From the NCBI RefSeq assembly GCF_001583435.1, contig NZ_CP013251.1:972501-1036500 (forward strand): a DNA stretch of 64,000 nucleotides. Direction: 5' to 3'. The stretch's first letter is position 1. Each line of letters begins with the position of its first letter. The DNA is from Endozoicomonas montiporae CL-33 (GTDB taxonomy: Bacteria > Pseudomonadota > Gammaproteobacteria > Pseudomonadales > Endozoicomonadaceae). Position numbers and translations under genes: made by a program. Below, piece after piece: positions 10,283 to 19,732 of the stretch. The notes under the pieces were generated by a model that saw only the letters and a list, made by a program, of their open reading frames with translations, searched no databases and had not been told where the DNA came from.

Positions 10283-11524
10283 CTAGTTTCTTAATACCTT
10301 CCGGGCCTTCTGGCCCGCCCGGCGCACCGCTTCTTCCGGCTCCAGCTCGCCACGTAATACGACACGAGAGTAGTAACGCAGAACGATGTTGGATACGTCT
10401 GCGACGCTGGCAAACGATTCATTCATTACGGTGTTTTCCAGCTGATTCACAAACGGTATCGCTTCTTCCGTCTGGAAATGCGGGTGTTCTTTCAGAGACC
10501 GCAGGGTTGGCAGCTGTTGCAGAGCCTGGGCTGCTTTCAGGTTGAACCTGTCTTCCATCAGCAACTCAATCAGGTTCCAGCTGAGATCTTCAATTTCATG
10601 AGTGTTTTTGAACATCATCAGCGCACGGCCATCCAGGTTGGAGAAGTGTGGATCACCTTCATTACGAACAGGCAGCGGCGCAATGCCCACATCTTTGCCA
10701 ATTTCCATCGGACCGCCCAGTGCGTCCTGCAGGTTCAGCCGCCAGCCGAAACCGTACTGAGGCCACATACCGATGGTGCGTGAGAAAAAGTCTTGCTCCA
10801 TGGTCAGCGGTGAGTACTTCTGAATCTCGCGCATGATGCCCATGAATTCAGCCATGCCCGCTTCTTTACGGTCAAACACCGGGTGTGTTCCGTAACGGTT
10901 CAACAGCTGATATTCACCATTGTTGAAGTTGTAATACATCTGCGACAGCATGCTCCAGTACCAGCTTCCGGAAGATATCTCTTCGTTCCAGAAAACAGAA
11001 CCATACACACGGCTGCCGTTCCTGCGGCGTGGCAGCTGGCTGATTTTCTTCGCAGCGTAAACGTACTCATCCCAGGTGACAGGCGGTTTTTCCGGATCCA
11101 GCCCGGCTTCAGCAAACAACTCCTTGTTGTAGATCATCATCTGCGTGGTGGCGTGCCATGGAATGAAATAGTTGCGACCGAAGTTTTCGGCCATGAAGTC
11201 CTGGTCTACACGCTCGGAAACGCCATCAAAACCATCGAACTGGTTCAGGTAGGCAAGCCGTCCCAGTCGGGCGTAACGGGCGACCTGATAACCGAAAATA
11301 CCTGCGTAAACATTAGGATAATCACCCGCGGCCATACGGGTTTCGAGGTTGCCGTCACTGGTTACAACCAGTTCAACGCCAGGGTAACGGCGTTCATATT
11401 CCGGCTTGATGACGTCACTGACGAAGTTCATGTAATCGCCAGGCGGAACCATAAATTCAATGCGCTCTTTTGCCCATGCAAAAGGCGTCATCATTATCAG
11501 AGCTATTGTTAACCACTTATACAT
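10283..11524 (-). CDS. ABC importer solute-binding protein (family 1 sugar-binding)
   Basis: 413 residues with a signal peptide (YKWLTIALIMMTPFAWA, cleavage after AWA). It has the family 1 extracellular sugar-binding fold: IEFMVPPGDYMNFVSDVIKP, the hinge segment MMIYNKELFAEAGLDPEKPP and TWDEYVYAAKKIS. There is no lipobox, as expected for a periplasmic protein of a Gram-negative. By context it binds beta-1,2-gluco-oligosaccharides, like the sophoro-oligosaccharide-binding protein next to the Listeria phosphorylase. The substrate is inferred from context. Confidence 0.88.
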   Translation of the reverse strand: MYKWLTIALIMMTPFAWAKERIEFMVPPGDYMNFVSDVIKPEYERRYPGVELVVTSDGNLETRMAAGDYPNVYAGIFGYQVARYARLGRLAYLNQFDGFDGVSERVDQDFMAENFGRNYFIPWHATTQMMIYNKELFAEAGLDPEKPPVTWDEYVYAAKKISQLPRRRNGSRVYGSVFWNEEISSGSWYWSMLSQMYYNFNNGEYQLLNRYGTHPVFDRKEAGMAEFMGIMREIQKYSPLTMEQDFFSRTIGMWPQYGFGWRLNLQDALGGPMEIGKDVGIAPLPVRNEGDPHFSNLDGRALMMFKNTHEIEDLSWNLIELLMEDRFNLKAAQALQQLPTLRSLKEHPHFQTEEAIPFVNQLENTVMNESFASVADVSNIVLRYYSRVVLRGELEPEEAVRRAGQKARKVLRN

Positions 11525-11750
11525 TCTGTTAACCGTTACTCATCAGTGCAGGTTCCTCTCCTGCATTCTGACTTTCCGGCCCCCCGATTCAGATCCGTGC
11601 TATGAAGCACATCATCCGTTTACCATGTTGGGCTGGGGGGGGATCGTACCAATCTCCCGCCAGTGTCGTTTTATTCGCTGTCGCTTTGAAGCCTGTCTCG
11701 GTCTCCGGATAAGGAAGGCCGTGACAGGATTTCCTGTTTTCAGACAAGAT
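11525..11750 (-). other. Intercistronic region between GH94 and the binding-protein gene
   Basis: 226 bp with no gene. It holds a short hairpin TGCAGG/CCTGCA (11547-11552 with 11560-11565) and a C-run/G-run pair (CCCCCC near 11581, GGGGGGGG near 11635) that could form a long-range stem. On the minus-strand transcript these would follow the GH94 stop. Partial termination or mRNA protection is possible. Confidence 0.35.
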
Positions 11751-14700
11751 TTACAGCCAGATTTCCAGCTTGTTAGCGACGTCAGTCAGCTGTGCATCCA
11801 GTACCGACTTTTCAACCAGCACGCCACCTGTACGGTAAGCATTTGGCAGTTCAGTCATGCCAATGTCAGCACCGTTCAGCTCAATACACTTCGGCGTGAA
11901 CTCGCCCTGATCAGGGTTGATGACCAGTTCACATGGCTTGCCGTATAAGCGGAAGTTCAGGGTGACTTTACCCAGCTTCTTGCTGATCACCGGGTCCAGC
12001 ACCAGGGAGTTGCCTTCGAAGCGAACACCCAGAACGTTGCTGATCAGCTGGTTGATGTAGATGCCAGGACCACTGGAGTAAATCTTCCAGCCGCCTTTCA
12101 CTTTTACTTCACCGGTCTTCAGCTTGCTGAAGTTCTCATAAGCGCCGTAACGGTCGTTGAACTTACCGTCGGAGCTGGAGAAGTATGCGTTGGACTGGCG
12201 CAGATCAGCGTTAGGAACAGAACTCTGGATGCCTACCGGCAGGATCTTGTACAGGTTGTCGTATACTTCATCCACCTTACCCATCTTCGCCAGGGCTTCG
12301 ATGAAACGAATGTGCGCGTGGCAGTACTGCAGACCCACTTCACGACCCAGGTTCGCAGCCAGTTCCGCACGCTTGAAGTAAGTTTGCTTACCCGCCTTGT
12401 ACTCGGCCATACGATCCATCAGGCGGACGCCGTCCGGGTGAACCAGTTTATCTTCGATGATAGCCATGTGCTGTTCAGCCATTTCCTTGTCGAACGTCTC
12501 GGAAATGATGGAACGGGACGCTGGCAGCAGACGGTACTTGATACCTGTCTTCTGGTCAGATGGGTGAAGCAGGTATTCCGGCTGTTCGATGTCACCTTCA
12601 GGGAAGTGCAGGAAGCCGGTGATTACGCCGTCCTTGATCAGGAACTTACGGTAGTCCGCTTCCATCTTCTCAGTCAGATCAGCAATGCGAGCTACGAATT
12701 CAGCGTACTGCTCCAGTCCTTTCAAAGCCCTGGTCATGGTCTTGAAAGTCTGCAGGGTCAGCGGGATAGTCCAGCCACTGACCATGTTCTCACGCAGGGC
12801 CTGGTTCGCTGGCTGCAGGGTATCATCCCAGTCGCCGTCGCCGTAGCAGGACAGGTGCGTACCTGGCACCAGGTTGTCGATAATGTGCTGCACCTGACGC
12901 TCAAGGTGAGCAAACAGGGTGAACTTCTCTTCGGTGAAGGCAAACTTCTGCTCGATGCTGGTGTAAGGAACCTGACGATCCAGTACCGCCACGTCGCCGG
13001 TGGTCAGGATGTAGTCAGCAACGGCTTTCAGAGGCCATACGACGATGTCACCGTGGGACTCTTCCTGCTGGATAGTGTTGTACTGGTCAAACATGAACCA
13101 CTGTGGCCATGTGCCGGTTTCAACGTACTGGTGGCTGTAGATGCTTTCCAGAATATCCACGACTTTGTCGTAACGCTGCATGGACATGAAGAACTCAAAT
13201 GGCCCCTGGGAAACATCACGGGTACCCCATGCCGCGCCGGAGTACTGCTCCAGACCGTGTGGCGTCGCGTAGTGAACCAGTGCGTTGTGGGTGAACCACT
13301 GCATGGTGTCGTTCAGTTTCCCGGCGTTGTATTCGTCGTTTTCGAAGGAAACGCGGAAGTTGTTGATCAGGTCGTTCTGTCCACGCTGGAACGCGGCTAC
13401 TTCTTTGTCGAAGTCCAGAGTTTCAACAGTCTGCTGGCTGGCATCGGTCAGGGAACCGGCGATGGTGACAATGATCTTGTCGTTCAGCTGGCCTTTCAGC
13501 AGCAGGTAGCGAACGGAACCGTCTTCTTCACAGGTCACTTTCTCAACGTCAGTCAGAGCTTCGTCCAGCTTCATGGTGAAGCTCAGCTCAGGGTGGTGAA
13601 CAGCGATCAGTTCGTGGTTGCCGGTCACGTGGATGTTGCGGTCGTTCTGGTTAACCGTAACAACGGCTTCACCTTCGTTGTTGCCCATGGTCAGCTGATT
13701 GCTGATCAGGATTTCCAGAGGCTCCAGACCTTTGGTTTCTACTTCCATCTGAATCGTAGTCGATTCAGTCGCGCTGAAGCTGCGAACGATGATGAAGCCA
13801 CCGTTATGCTTGTATACCCAGCGGGAGAAGTTTGTGCCGGTTTCGAACGCGGATGGCATGGTCAGTATACGATACTCTCCGTTATCCCTGACCCAGATGC
13901 GCTGGCCGCTGGACTTGAACAGGTTCAGGAACGTACGGTCTACGCCCATCATCTTGTTGAAGGAGGTGTTGCCCAGTACGACATGAGAGTTGAACACACC
14001 GTACATGCCGTGAGTGGAACTCATTACGGAATTGCGGAAGTCGTGGCAGTTGCCGGAGGAAACCATGTGACCGGTGGAACGTTCCAGGTGCAGTTCTTTT
14101 TCCTGCAGGGTCACGTAGCGGCTGTCGGTGTGGAAGAAGGACAGCAGCTTGCCGTCTTTTTCTTCAGCGAAACGGCGCTCCTGACCGAAGAATCCGGTGA
14201 CTTCTTCAGCGGTCAGCTCTTCACCCACCAGAACGGATTCACCACTCAGTGGGAATTCAGGCTGAGCGATTGCTACGGCCTTGTCGAAACCCGGAGCAAC
14301 ATAAGCCGAAGCAATTTCAGCCACCGGCCGGGCTTCAGCAACGTTGGAGTCCGCCATGTGCGGCTGAAAGTCTACATAGAAAACCGTGCTGTGCCTTGCA
14401 CCGGCAGCCAGAACGACGTCAGCACTCTGCAGGGCAATGTAGCCCATTTCGTACTGGTATTTAACGTTAGCCAGAGTTGGCTGGAAAACGGCTTCAGGCT
14501 GGTTGGTCACCTTGTAGCTCTTGCCGAAGAACTGGATACCGTCGGTGGAGAAACCAACGACTTCAGACAGGGAGCCGACCTGGGAGCATGGGTTACCCGT
14601 GCTGCCCGGCAGGTTCTGGCGGGAGCAGACGGTGTAACCCGTGCCTTCCAGATGGAACACTTCGTGGTCCAGGTACTGGCTGGCGTACGCTTCATTGGTC

Positions 14701-15137
14701 TTAACCGCACCAGCGTCTGCCAGGGCTATGTCCTGACCGAAGATAACGTCGAAGGTCATGGCTTCGCCGGAGAGGTTCTCTACGTCTGCTGTGACAAAGG
14801 CAATACTTTGGTCTTTAGCCAGGGTAGCGATGACACGGGCACGGAAAAGATCGTTAGTCGTCTGCCAGACGACTTCACCAGCATTCGTGCGAAACGTTTC
14901 TGTCTCAGGGCTAAAAAAAACCAGTGGAGTGACACTGATCGCTTCGCCGGACTTAACACGGAGGTAAACGTTGGAAACTGCCTGTTCAAACTCTGGCGTT
15001 TCGTGCTGACCCACCATGACAGGACCTGACATGATGGTTTTCAGTACGTTACGCTCGTCGTAAGACAAGGTAAGCTGTCCATTAGTGAGCTCGTGACTCT
15101 TACTGGAAAAAGAGTGGCTGGAAACTGTGTAGTTCAT
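11751..15137 (-). CDS. GH94 phosphorylase, likely 1,2-beta-oligoglucan phosphorylase
   Basis: 1128 residues with no signal peptide, so cytoplasmic. GH94 features: a long N-terminal beta-sandwich region, then an (alpha/alpha)6 barrel with GLEQYSGAAWGTRDVSQGPF and the catalytic-Asp motif YGDGDWDDTLQPA (near residue 765). Cellobiose phosphorylases are near 800 residues. The length of about 1100 and the GDWDDTLQP form fit the sophoro-oligosaccharide phosphorylase group (SOGP), which releases glucose 1-phosphate from beta-1,2-glucans. The gene is second in the operon, 98 bp after the ATPase gene, and contains a perfect copy of the locus operator near its 5' end (14891-14900). The substrate is inferred from length, motif and neighbours. 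Confidence 0.85.
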   Translation of the reverse strand: MNYTVSSHSFSSKSHELTNGQLTLSYDERNVLKTIMSGPVMVGQHETPEFEQAVSNVYLRVKSGEAISVTPLVFFSPETETFRTNAGEVVWQTTNDLFRARVIATLAKDQSIAFVTADVENLSGEAMTFDVIFGQDIALADAGAVKTNEAYASQYLDHEVFHLEGTGYTVCSRQNLPGSTGNPCSQVGSLSEVVGFSTDGIQFFGKSYKVTNQPEAVFQPTLANVKYQYEMGYIALQSADVVLAAGARHSTVFYVDFQPHMADSNVAEARPVAEIASAYVAPGFDKAVAIAQPEFPLSGESVLVGEELTAEEVTGFFGQERRFAEEKDGKLLSFFHTDSRYVTLQEKELHLERSTGHMVSSGNCHDFRNSVMSSTHGMYGVFNSHVVLGNTSFNKMMGVDRTFLNLFKSSGQRIWVRDNGEYRILTMPSAFETGTNFSRWVYKHNGGFIIVRSFSATESTTIQMEVETKGLEPLEILISNQLTMGNNEGEAVVTVNQNDRNIHVTGNHELIAVHHPELSFTMKLDEALTDVEKVTCEEDGSVRYLLLKGQLNDKIIVTIAGSLTDASQQTVETLDFDKEVAAFQRGQNDLINNFRVSFENDEYNAGKLNDTMQWFTHNALVHYATPHGLEQYSGAAWGTRDVSQGPFEFFMSMQRYDKVVDILESIYSHQYVETGTWPQWFMFDQYNTIQQEESHGDIVVWPLKAVADYILTTGDVAVLDRQVPYTSIEQKFAFTEEKFTLFAHLERQVQHIIDNLVPGTHLSCYGDGDWDDTLQPANQALRENMVSGWTIPLTLQTFKTMTRALKGLEQYAEFVARIADLTEKMEADYRKFLIKDGVITGFLHFPEGDIEQPEYLLHPSDQKTGIKYRLLPASRSIISETFDKEMAEQHMAIIEDKLVHPDGVRLMDRMAEYKAGKQTYFKRAELAANLGREVGLQYCHAHIRFIEALAKMGKVDEVYDNLYKILPVGIQSSVPNADLRQSNAYFSSSDGKFNDRYGAYENFSKLKTGEVKVKGGWKIYSSGPGIYINQLISNVLGVRFEGNSLVLDPVISKKLGKVTLNFRLYGKPCELVINPDQGEFTPKCIELNGADIGMTELPNAYRTGGVLVEKSVLDAQLTDVANKLEIWL
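14891..14900. promoter_or_regulatory. LacI-type operator inside the GH94 coding sequence
   Basis: A perfect palindrome GAAACGTTTC, identical to the sites in front of the other genes here, about 240 bp inside the GH94 reading frame. It lies about 1.7 kb from the operator at 16578. It resembles an auxiliary operator used for DNA looping, as O2 inside lacZ; that role is inferred. Confidence 0.5.
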
Positions 15138-15235
15138 TGGAGCCTAATGACCTCCGGTTAAAGATGCTTATAAATAGAATTAAGTGGCTGTGGGCGCAGG
15201 TCTCAGCACAGAGTTCGCCGCCCATAATAAATCGC

Positions 15236-16351
15236 TTAAATCAGGGAAATATTTTCGCCGGTTTCGTTATCAAACAGCTGACATTTATCCATGCGGAACT
15301 GGATGGACTGTTCAACAACTTTGTCCAGAGTCTGTTCAGGGCTTACCAGCTTGCAGATCAGCTGCCTGCCATCAGCGTCAAAGTAAACAAAGGATTCGGA
15401 CCCCATCTCTTCCACAGCGTCGACTTTCACCCGGAAGCTGTCGGCATTACCGGAAGCAACGATGGTAATATGTTCCGGGCGTACCCCCATGGACACATCC
15501 CTGCCTTCGTACACCGCTACTTTTTCCTGTATCTGCGCTGGCAATCGAAAACGCTGCCCAAGAGTTTCGACCATCAGCTCGTCACCGTGGCGAATCAGTC
15601 TGGCATCCATCATGTTCATGGACGGGGAACCGATAAACTCAGCCACAAATTTGTTTTTTGGACGGTGATAAACGTTCATTGGCGTGTCCACCTGCATCAC
15701 CGCACCTTTATTCAGGATGCAGACGCGGTCACCCATGGTCATCGCTTCAATCTGGTCGTGGGTCACGTAGATCATGGTGGCAGGACGGCCGGAGTCTTTC
15801 AGCTGCTGGTGCAGGCGACTGATTCGCATACGCATGGAGACACGCAGTTTGGCGTCCAGGTTCGACAGCGGCTCGTCAAACAGAAATACTTCCGGCTTTC
15901 GTACCATGGCGCGACCAAGCGCGACACGCTGACACTGCCCACCGGACATCTGACCCGGCTTGCGATCCAGCAGTTCGGTAATTTCCAGTAGTTCAGCGGC
16001 TTCGGCGACACGCTTTTCAATTTCTTCTTTAGGCTTGTTTGCAGTTTCCAGGCCGAAGGACAGATTTTCCCGCGCGGTCATATGCGGGTAAAGGGCGTAG
16101 TTCTGGAATACCATGGCAATGCCGCGATCTTTTGGTGGTACGTCATTACAGAGCTTATCACCAATTGTCAGATCGCCGGCGCTGATGCTTTCCAGGCCAG
16201 CCACCATTCTCAGGGTTGTGGATTTGGCACAGCCGGATGGTCCAACCAGAACCATGAACTCACCGTCCTTGATATCAAGGCAGACGTCATGGACAGCATG
16301 AAAACCATTGTCGTAAATCTTGTTGATATTGTGCAGTTTGACCTGGGCCAT
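15236..16351 (-). CDS. ABC sugar importer ATPase, MalK/UgpC type
   Basis: 371 residues: nucleotide-binding domain (1-235) and TOBE/OB regulatory domain. Walker A reads GPSGCAKSTTL, with Ala where Gly is usual. The ABC signature is MSGGQCQRVALGRA, Walker B is VFLFDEPLSNLDAKLR, and the H-loop is YVTHDQIEAM. It is the first gene of the operon, with the perfect operator about 227 bp upstream. It energises the two permeases downstream and could serve other importers as MalK-like proteins sometimes do. Confidence 0.92.
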   Translation of the reverse strand: MAQVKLHNINKIYDNGFHAVHDVCLDIKDGEFMVLVGPSGCAKSTTLRMVAGLESISAGDLTIGDKLCNDVPPKDRGIAMVFQNYALYPHMTARENLSFGLETANKPKEEIEKRVAEAAELLEITELLDRKPGQMSGGQCQRVALGRAMVRKPEVFLFDEPLSNLDAKLRVSMRMRISRLHQQLKDSGRPATMIYVTHDQIEAMTMGDRVCILNKGAVMQVDTPMNVYHRPKNKFVAEFIGSPSMNMMDARLIRHGDELMVETLGQRFRLPAQIQEKVAVYEGRDVSMGVRPEHITIVASGNADSFRVKVDAVEEMGSESFVYFDADGRQLICKLVSPEQTLDKVVEQSIQFRMDKCQLFDNETGENISLI

Positions 16352-16999
16352 CAGGTATCCCCATCGAAAAATTCTTTGTTGCCATTACTTAAAATGATCC
16401 GGTGAGAGATCATGTTAAGTAATAACAAGGTGTGTGCAGCTGGCGTAAACCACAGTGACTATTAGATAATTAAGCAGTGCCTCAGGAGAAAGCATTTACA
16501 GGTCTTTATTAATCGCTACATTAATGGTTACTTCATAATGGTTACTTCATGAAATCGACCTGACTACTGCACATGCTGAAACGTTTCTTACCAAGTCGGT
16601 AGAGTACGGGAATTAGCAGCATAATTCAAGAATATTCACACCTCGAAACATGCGGACAAACAACTATTTACACAGCTTATACAGCCTGGCTATACAAACA
16701 ACATAGCCAAGGCGGAATTGCCTGAAAAGCACGATAATAGATTGTTTTTACTGTATATCCTGTATTTTGACTGTAATAATTTTGACCTGTGCCTGTTGCA
16801 GAAACAGCAACATGATTTGACAATAATCAGAAAGATGTTCACAAAACTTGACTCATGTCACTTTGTTGAAATAATTCAGCAAAAAAACAATCAGAAGTAG
16901 ACAATACAGACAGAAGTAGAAGCAACTTAAAACAGGAAGGGAGAAGGCAAATCAAAACCCGCATTCAGTCAATCGACCAAATGCAGGTTTTCCAGCATT
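16352..16999 (-). promoter_or_regulatory. Operon promoter region with LacI-type operator at 16578-16587
   Basis: 648 bp without a supported gene, upstream of the importer/GH94/GH3 operon. It contains CTGAAACGTTTCTT, the perfect palindrome GAAACGTTTC at 16578-16587. The rest is AT-rich with no other clear feature except the terminator next to 17000. A 60-codon frame at 16718-16900 has no recognisable content and is not called. Confidence 0.7.
16953..16993 (-). terminator. Terminator of the GH144-type gene at 17000-18373
   Basis: On the minus strand AAAACCTGCATT (from 16993-16982) pairs with AATGCGGGTTTT (16966-16954 region), with one G-T pair, just after the stop codon. It ends in T-rich sequence. 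Confidence 0.65.
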
Positions 17000-18373
17000 T
17001 TACTCAGCAGCTAACAGAGTCGCCTTTGATGGGCGAGTATAATTGGCAGGTTCCGGATTACTGTAGTCATTGTAGGCGTTAAAGAACTCGGTACCCAGAT
17101 ATTCAGGTAGAGAGGCCAGGCCAAACAACATTGTAGAGAAGTCCACCCCCTCAATGGCGTTAGAGCGCCACTCTGGTTGCGTCTTACTGTAACGCCACAG
17201 CACGGTGCCACCTTCCGGCAGCTCATAAACCGCTTTCTGGCTATCATCACGGTACATGGCGATCAGATCGTCCTTTGCCCGCTCTGAGTGAGGAATAAAG
17301 CCGGCAATGATAGTAGGAGAAATCATCATATGCGGGTTTTTGGTCTCAATGCCCTCGTGTACAATACGGTCAACACAATAACCGTCCGGACAGGAGCCTG
17401 CACCACTGCCCCATTCAAATTCCTTCATGCCTTCAAAGCCCTGACTCTGGAACCAGGAGTAGTCTGCCCGGGCTGCGTTGGCAGAAGCCTGCTGGTATTC
17501 TTCCGAAGCAGAGAAACCGTTCAGCAGGTAATGGTTGAACAGGAAGTTGAATTTGGAGGTAAACCAGGTTCTTCCTTCAGACAGAACCGGGATATCATTG
17601 TAATAGGATACTGGCAGATTCTTTGGTGTTTCATACCAGTGATTCCAGAATCGTCTTGCGTCCCGCCCCTGCTTGCCCTTTTTGAAATCAATGGCCTGCT
17701 GATTGGCTAGAGCAGCAACGATCATATATTCGTTGAATGCTTTGGTCTTTGGAGGCATATTGTTGCCATCATTATCTTGTACCAGATAAATCTGACCTCT
17801 GTTGATGTCGGCAATAAACTGGGTCAGGTCAGTCGTTTCGTACAGCTCGTCAACCAGTGCGGCTATTTCCTTGTTCCCAGGGAAGTAACGTTTGATGAAC
17901 ATGGCACCACATAACATAATGGCGCTGTCGATTGGGCTCCAGTCTACTCCAATCTGCTCGCCATTCTGGGTGTTGTAAAAGTGAATATAAGTATTGGAAG
18001 GGTTGCGTGGAACCGAAATGTCCGGCCCTTTGCCAGCCAGCATTCTCAGGGTAACCAGAGCCAGCTCTTCAGCTTCGGGCTCCCAGCCCATTTCATGACC
18101 GATCGCCAGGGCTATCAGACCCATACCGGAGTTAGCAATAGAGCCTCGATTACTGCCATGCTCGAAATACAGTTTATCTTCATAAGAGCCGTTATCATTG
18201 CGCGCCTGCTGCCAGAACTTGTAGCTACCTTTAAAAAGCTTCTCAATAATTTCTGAATCAGTTATTTCAGTAGCCGCAACTGGCTGTGTCGTCATTGCGG
18301 TGTCAGCGGCAATTGCACTTGCCATAGGTGATAAAGCAGCACTTACTAGTAGTGTGGCCAGAATTTTTTTCAT
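17000..18373 (-). CDS. Secreted glycoamylase-fold enzyme, likely GH144 endo-beta-1,2-glucanase
   Basis: 457 residues with a signal peptide (MKKILATLLVSAALSPMASA). The body has glycoamylase-type (PF10091/GH144) landmarks. These are SIANSGMGLIALAIGHEMGW, VTLRMLAG, the acidic loop GVDWSPIDSAIMLCGAMF with its conserved Asp, and a late segment EWGSGAGSCPDGYCVDRI followed by SPTIIAGFIPHS. Length fits GH144 (about 450). It is transcribed divergently from the LacI gene with a perfect operator and a CRP-like site between. It would cut polymeric beta-1,2-glucan in the periplasm or outside. The EC activity is inferred; other glycoamylase-fold families are possible. Confidence 0.75.
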   Translation of the reverse strand: MKKILATLLVSAALSPMASAIAADTAMTTQPVAATEITDSEIIEKLFKGSYKFWQQARNDNGSYEDKLYFEHGSNRGSIANSGMGLIALAIGHEMGWEPEAEELALVTLRMLAGKGPDISVPRNPSNTYIHFYNTQNGEQIGVDWSPIDSAIMLCGAMFIKRYFPGNKEIAALVDELYETTDLTQFIADINRGQIYLVQDNDGNNMPPKTKAFNEYMIVAALANQQAIDFKKGKQGRDARRFWNHWYETPKNLPVSYYNDIPVLSEGRTWFTSKFNFLFNHYLLNGFSASEEYQQASANAARADYSWFQSQGFEGMKEFEWGSGAGSCPDGYCVDRIVHEGIETKNPHMMISPTIIAGFIPHSERAKDDLIAMYRDDSQKAVYELPEGGTVLWRYSKTQPEWRSNAIEGVDFSTMLFGLASLPEYLGTEFFNAYNDYSNPEPANYTRPSKATLLAAE

Positions 18374-18451
18374 GTAAGGCTCAAATCTGAATAGTCAAAA
18401 TCATAGGAGGAATACAGTAAAAAAATCCTATCAGAAGATTTCGTTATGTTT

Positions 18452-18467
18452 TGTGATCTGGATCAAA
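18452..18467. promoter_or_regulatory. Putative CRP-binding site
   Basis: TGTGATCTGGATCAAA fits TGTGA-N6-TCACA with one mismatch in the second half. It is placed between the divergent GH144-type and LacI genes and six bases from the LacI operator. Catabolite control of a sugar locus makes sense; binding is inferred. Confidence 0.5.
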
Positions 18468-18472
18468 TAGGG

Positions 18473-18484
18473 TGAAACGTTTCA
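18473..18484. promoter_or_regulatory. LacI-type operator between GH144-type gene and lacI homologue
   Basis: TGAAACGTTTCA, a perfect 12-bp palindrome with the central CG typical of LacI-family operators. It is 100 bp upstream of the GH144-type start and about 180 bp upstream of the regulator gene, so it can serve both and allow autoregulation. Confidence 0.8.
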
Positions 18485-18662
18485 TCGTTTATGTACATGA
18501 AGTGATTCGAATTGGATAATTGCCCATATATCAATATAATTCTTTCACTTAATTACTATCATGCAACACGGCATATCGTAATAATCCAGAATATGCAGTG
18601 TGAACAGAAAAAACGTTGCAGGTGAAAATTTCACCTCATCAGACCATTAGAGATGTAAACTT

Positions 18663-19652
18663 GTGAAAGCCACTATTAAAGATGTAGCCAGAGAAGCGGG
18701 GGTATCCATTTCAACCGTATCTTACGCGATAAATAATAAAGACAGGATCAGTTCTGAAACTCGTAAGCATGTGCTGCATGTAGCGAAACGACTTAACTAC
18801 GTTGCCAATGGCAATGCCAAATTGCTTAAGCAAAAACATACCCGTGCTATCGGTATATTTTTCAACTCATGGTTTGGCCCTATTTACAGTGAAATTGCAC
18901 GGGGGATTGAAAAAGCCGTTCATCAGGCAGGTTATGACTTGGTAGCCTGCAGCCTTTATGGCGAAGAAAACTCCACGGCTTACAAATATCTGCGTGACCG
19001 TATGGTGGATGGCGCAATTATCCTTGCTGACTCATTTGATGACGACTTTCTCAAGTCTACCGCTTCTAATGATCTACCGCTGGTCGTGCTGGATCGTGAA
19101 GTAGAATCACCCCATATTTTCAGTGTTCTGATTGATAACTTTGGTGGCGCTTTCAACGCCACCAAAGCATTAGTACAAAGTGGATGTAAAGAAGTTTACT
19201 TCCTGGGCGGCCCCAAAAGTTCTTACGACAGCCAGAAGCGACTGGAAGGCTATATTGCGGCTCTGGGTTTCTGTGGTGCCACGGTAAACAGCAAGCACAT
19301 TCTTGAATGTGATTTTACTGAAGAGGGTGCCTATCAAAAAATGAAAGTCCTGTTTAATAAAGGCACCGTGCCGCACTCAATATTCTCAGCAAATGACGAG
19401 ATGGCTCTGGGCATATATCGTGCTGCCCGTGAAAATAACCTGAAAATTCCGGAGAATATAAAAGTTATCGGTTTTGATGACATTCGTGAGGCAGAATTTG
19501 CAGTTCCTCCATTAACAACGGTATCCCACCAGAAATACGAAATGGGTATAAATGCTGCCGAAATCCTGTTCGAAGCCATTAAAAGCCCGGCCAAAGACTC
19601 AGATAAGTTAAGAATTCAGGCAACCAGGCTGATTGAGCGCGAAAGCGTATAA
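18663..19652 (+). CDS. LacI-family transcriptional regulator of the glucan locus
   Basis: 329 residues. The N-terminal helix-turn-helix is TIKDVAREAGVSISTVSYAI with the hinge helix ANGNAKLLKQKHTRAIGIFF. The rest is the periplasmic-binding-protein-like effector domain (IDNFGGAFNATKALV, IFSANDEMALGIYRAA, VIGFDDI). Start codon is GTG at 18663 or an equivalent near it (aacttGTGAAAGCC). It stands opposite the GH144-type gene with the palindrome TGAAACGTTTCA between. It most likely recognises GAAACGTTTC and responds to a beta-1,2-gluco-oligosaccharide or breakdown product; the effector is inferred. Confidence 0.92.
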   Translation: MKATIKDVAREAGVSISTVSYAINNKDRISSETRKHVLHVAKRLNYVANGNAKLLKQKHTRAIGIFFNSWFGPIYSEIARGIEKAVHQAGYDLVACSLYGEENSTAYKYLRDRMVDGAIILADSFDDDFLKSTASNDLPLVVLDREVESPHIFSVLIDNFGGAFNATKALVQSGCKEVYFLGGPKSSYDSQKRLEGYIAALGFCGATVNSKHILECDFTEEGAYQKMKVLFNKGTVPHSIFSANDEMALGIYRAARENNLKIPENIKVIGFDDIREAEFAVPPLTTVSHQKYEMGINAAEILFEAIKSPAKDSDKLRIQATRLIERESV

Positions 19653-19679
19653 AGCGTATAACCTGTCTCGGCGATTCGG

Positions 19680-19705
19680 GGAACCCATAGGAGCCTTTGG
19701 GTTCC
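19680..19705. terminator. Hairpin between convergent lacI homologue and PHP gene
   Basis: GGAACCCA (19680-19687) pairs with TGGGTTCC (19698-19705). It lies between two convergent genes. No T run follows, so it is a weak or factor-dependent terminator at best. Confidence 0.45.
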
Positions 19706-19732
19706 TGAATGCTGACTTAAGCGGGCATCCTG

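Noticed and set aside
12312..15029. A 905-codon open frame on the plus strand opposite GH94
   Set aside because: It is the antisense shadow of the GH94 gene, produced by its codon bias; it has no signal, domain or ribosome-binding support.
16718..16900. 60-codon frame in the region upstream of the importer operon
   Set aside because: Rich in Asn, Lys and Gln as expected from AT-rich non-coding DNA; no ribosome-binding site or homology seen.
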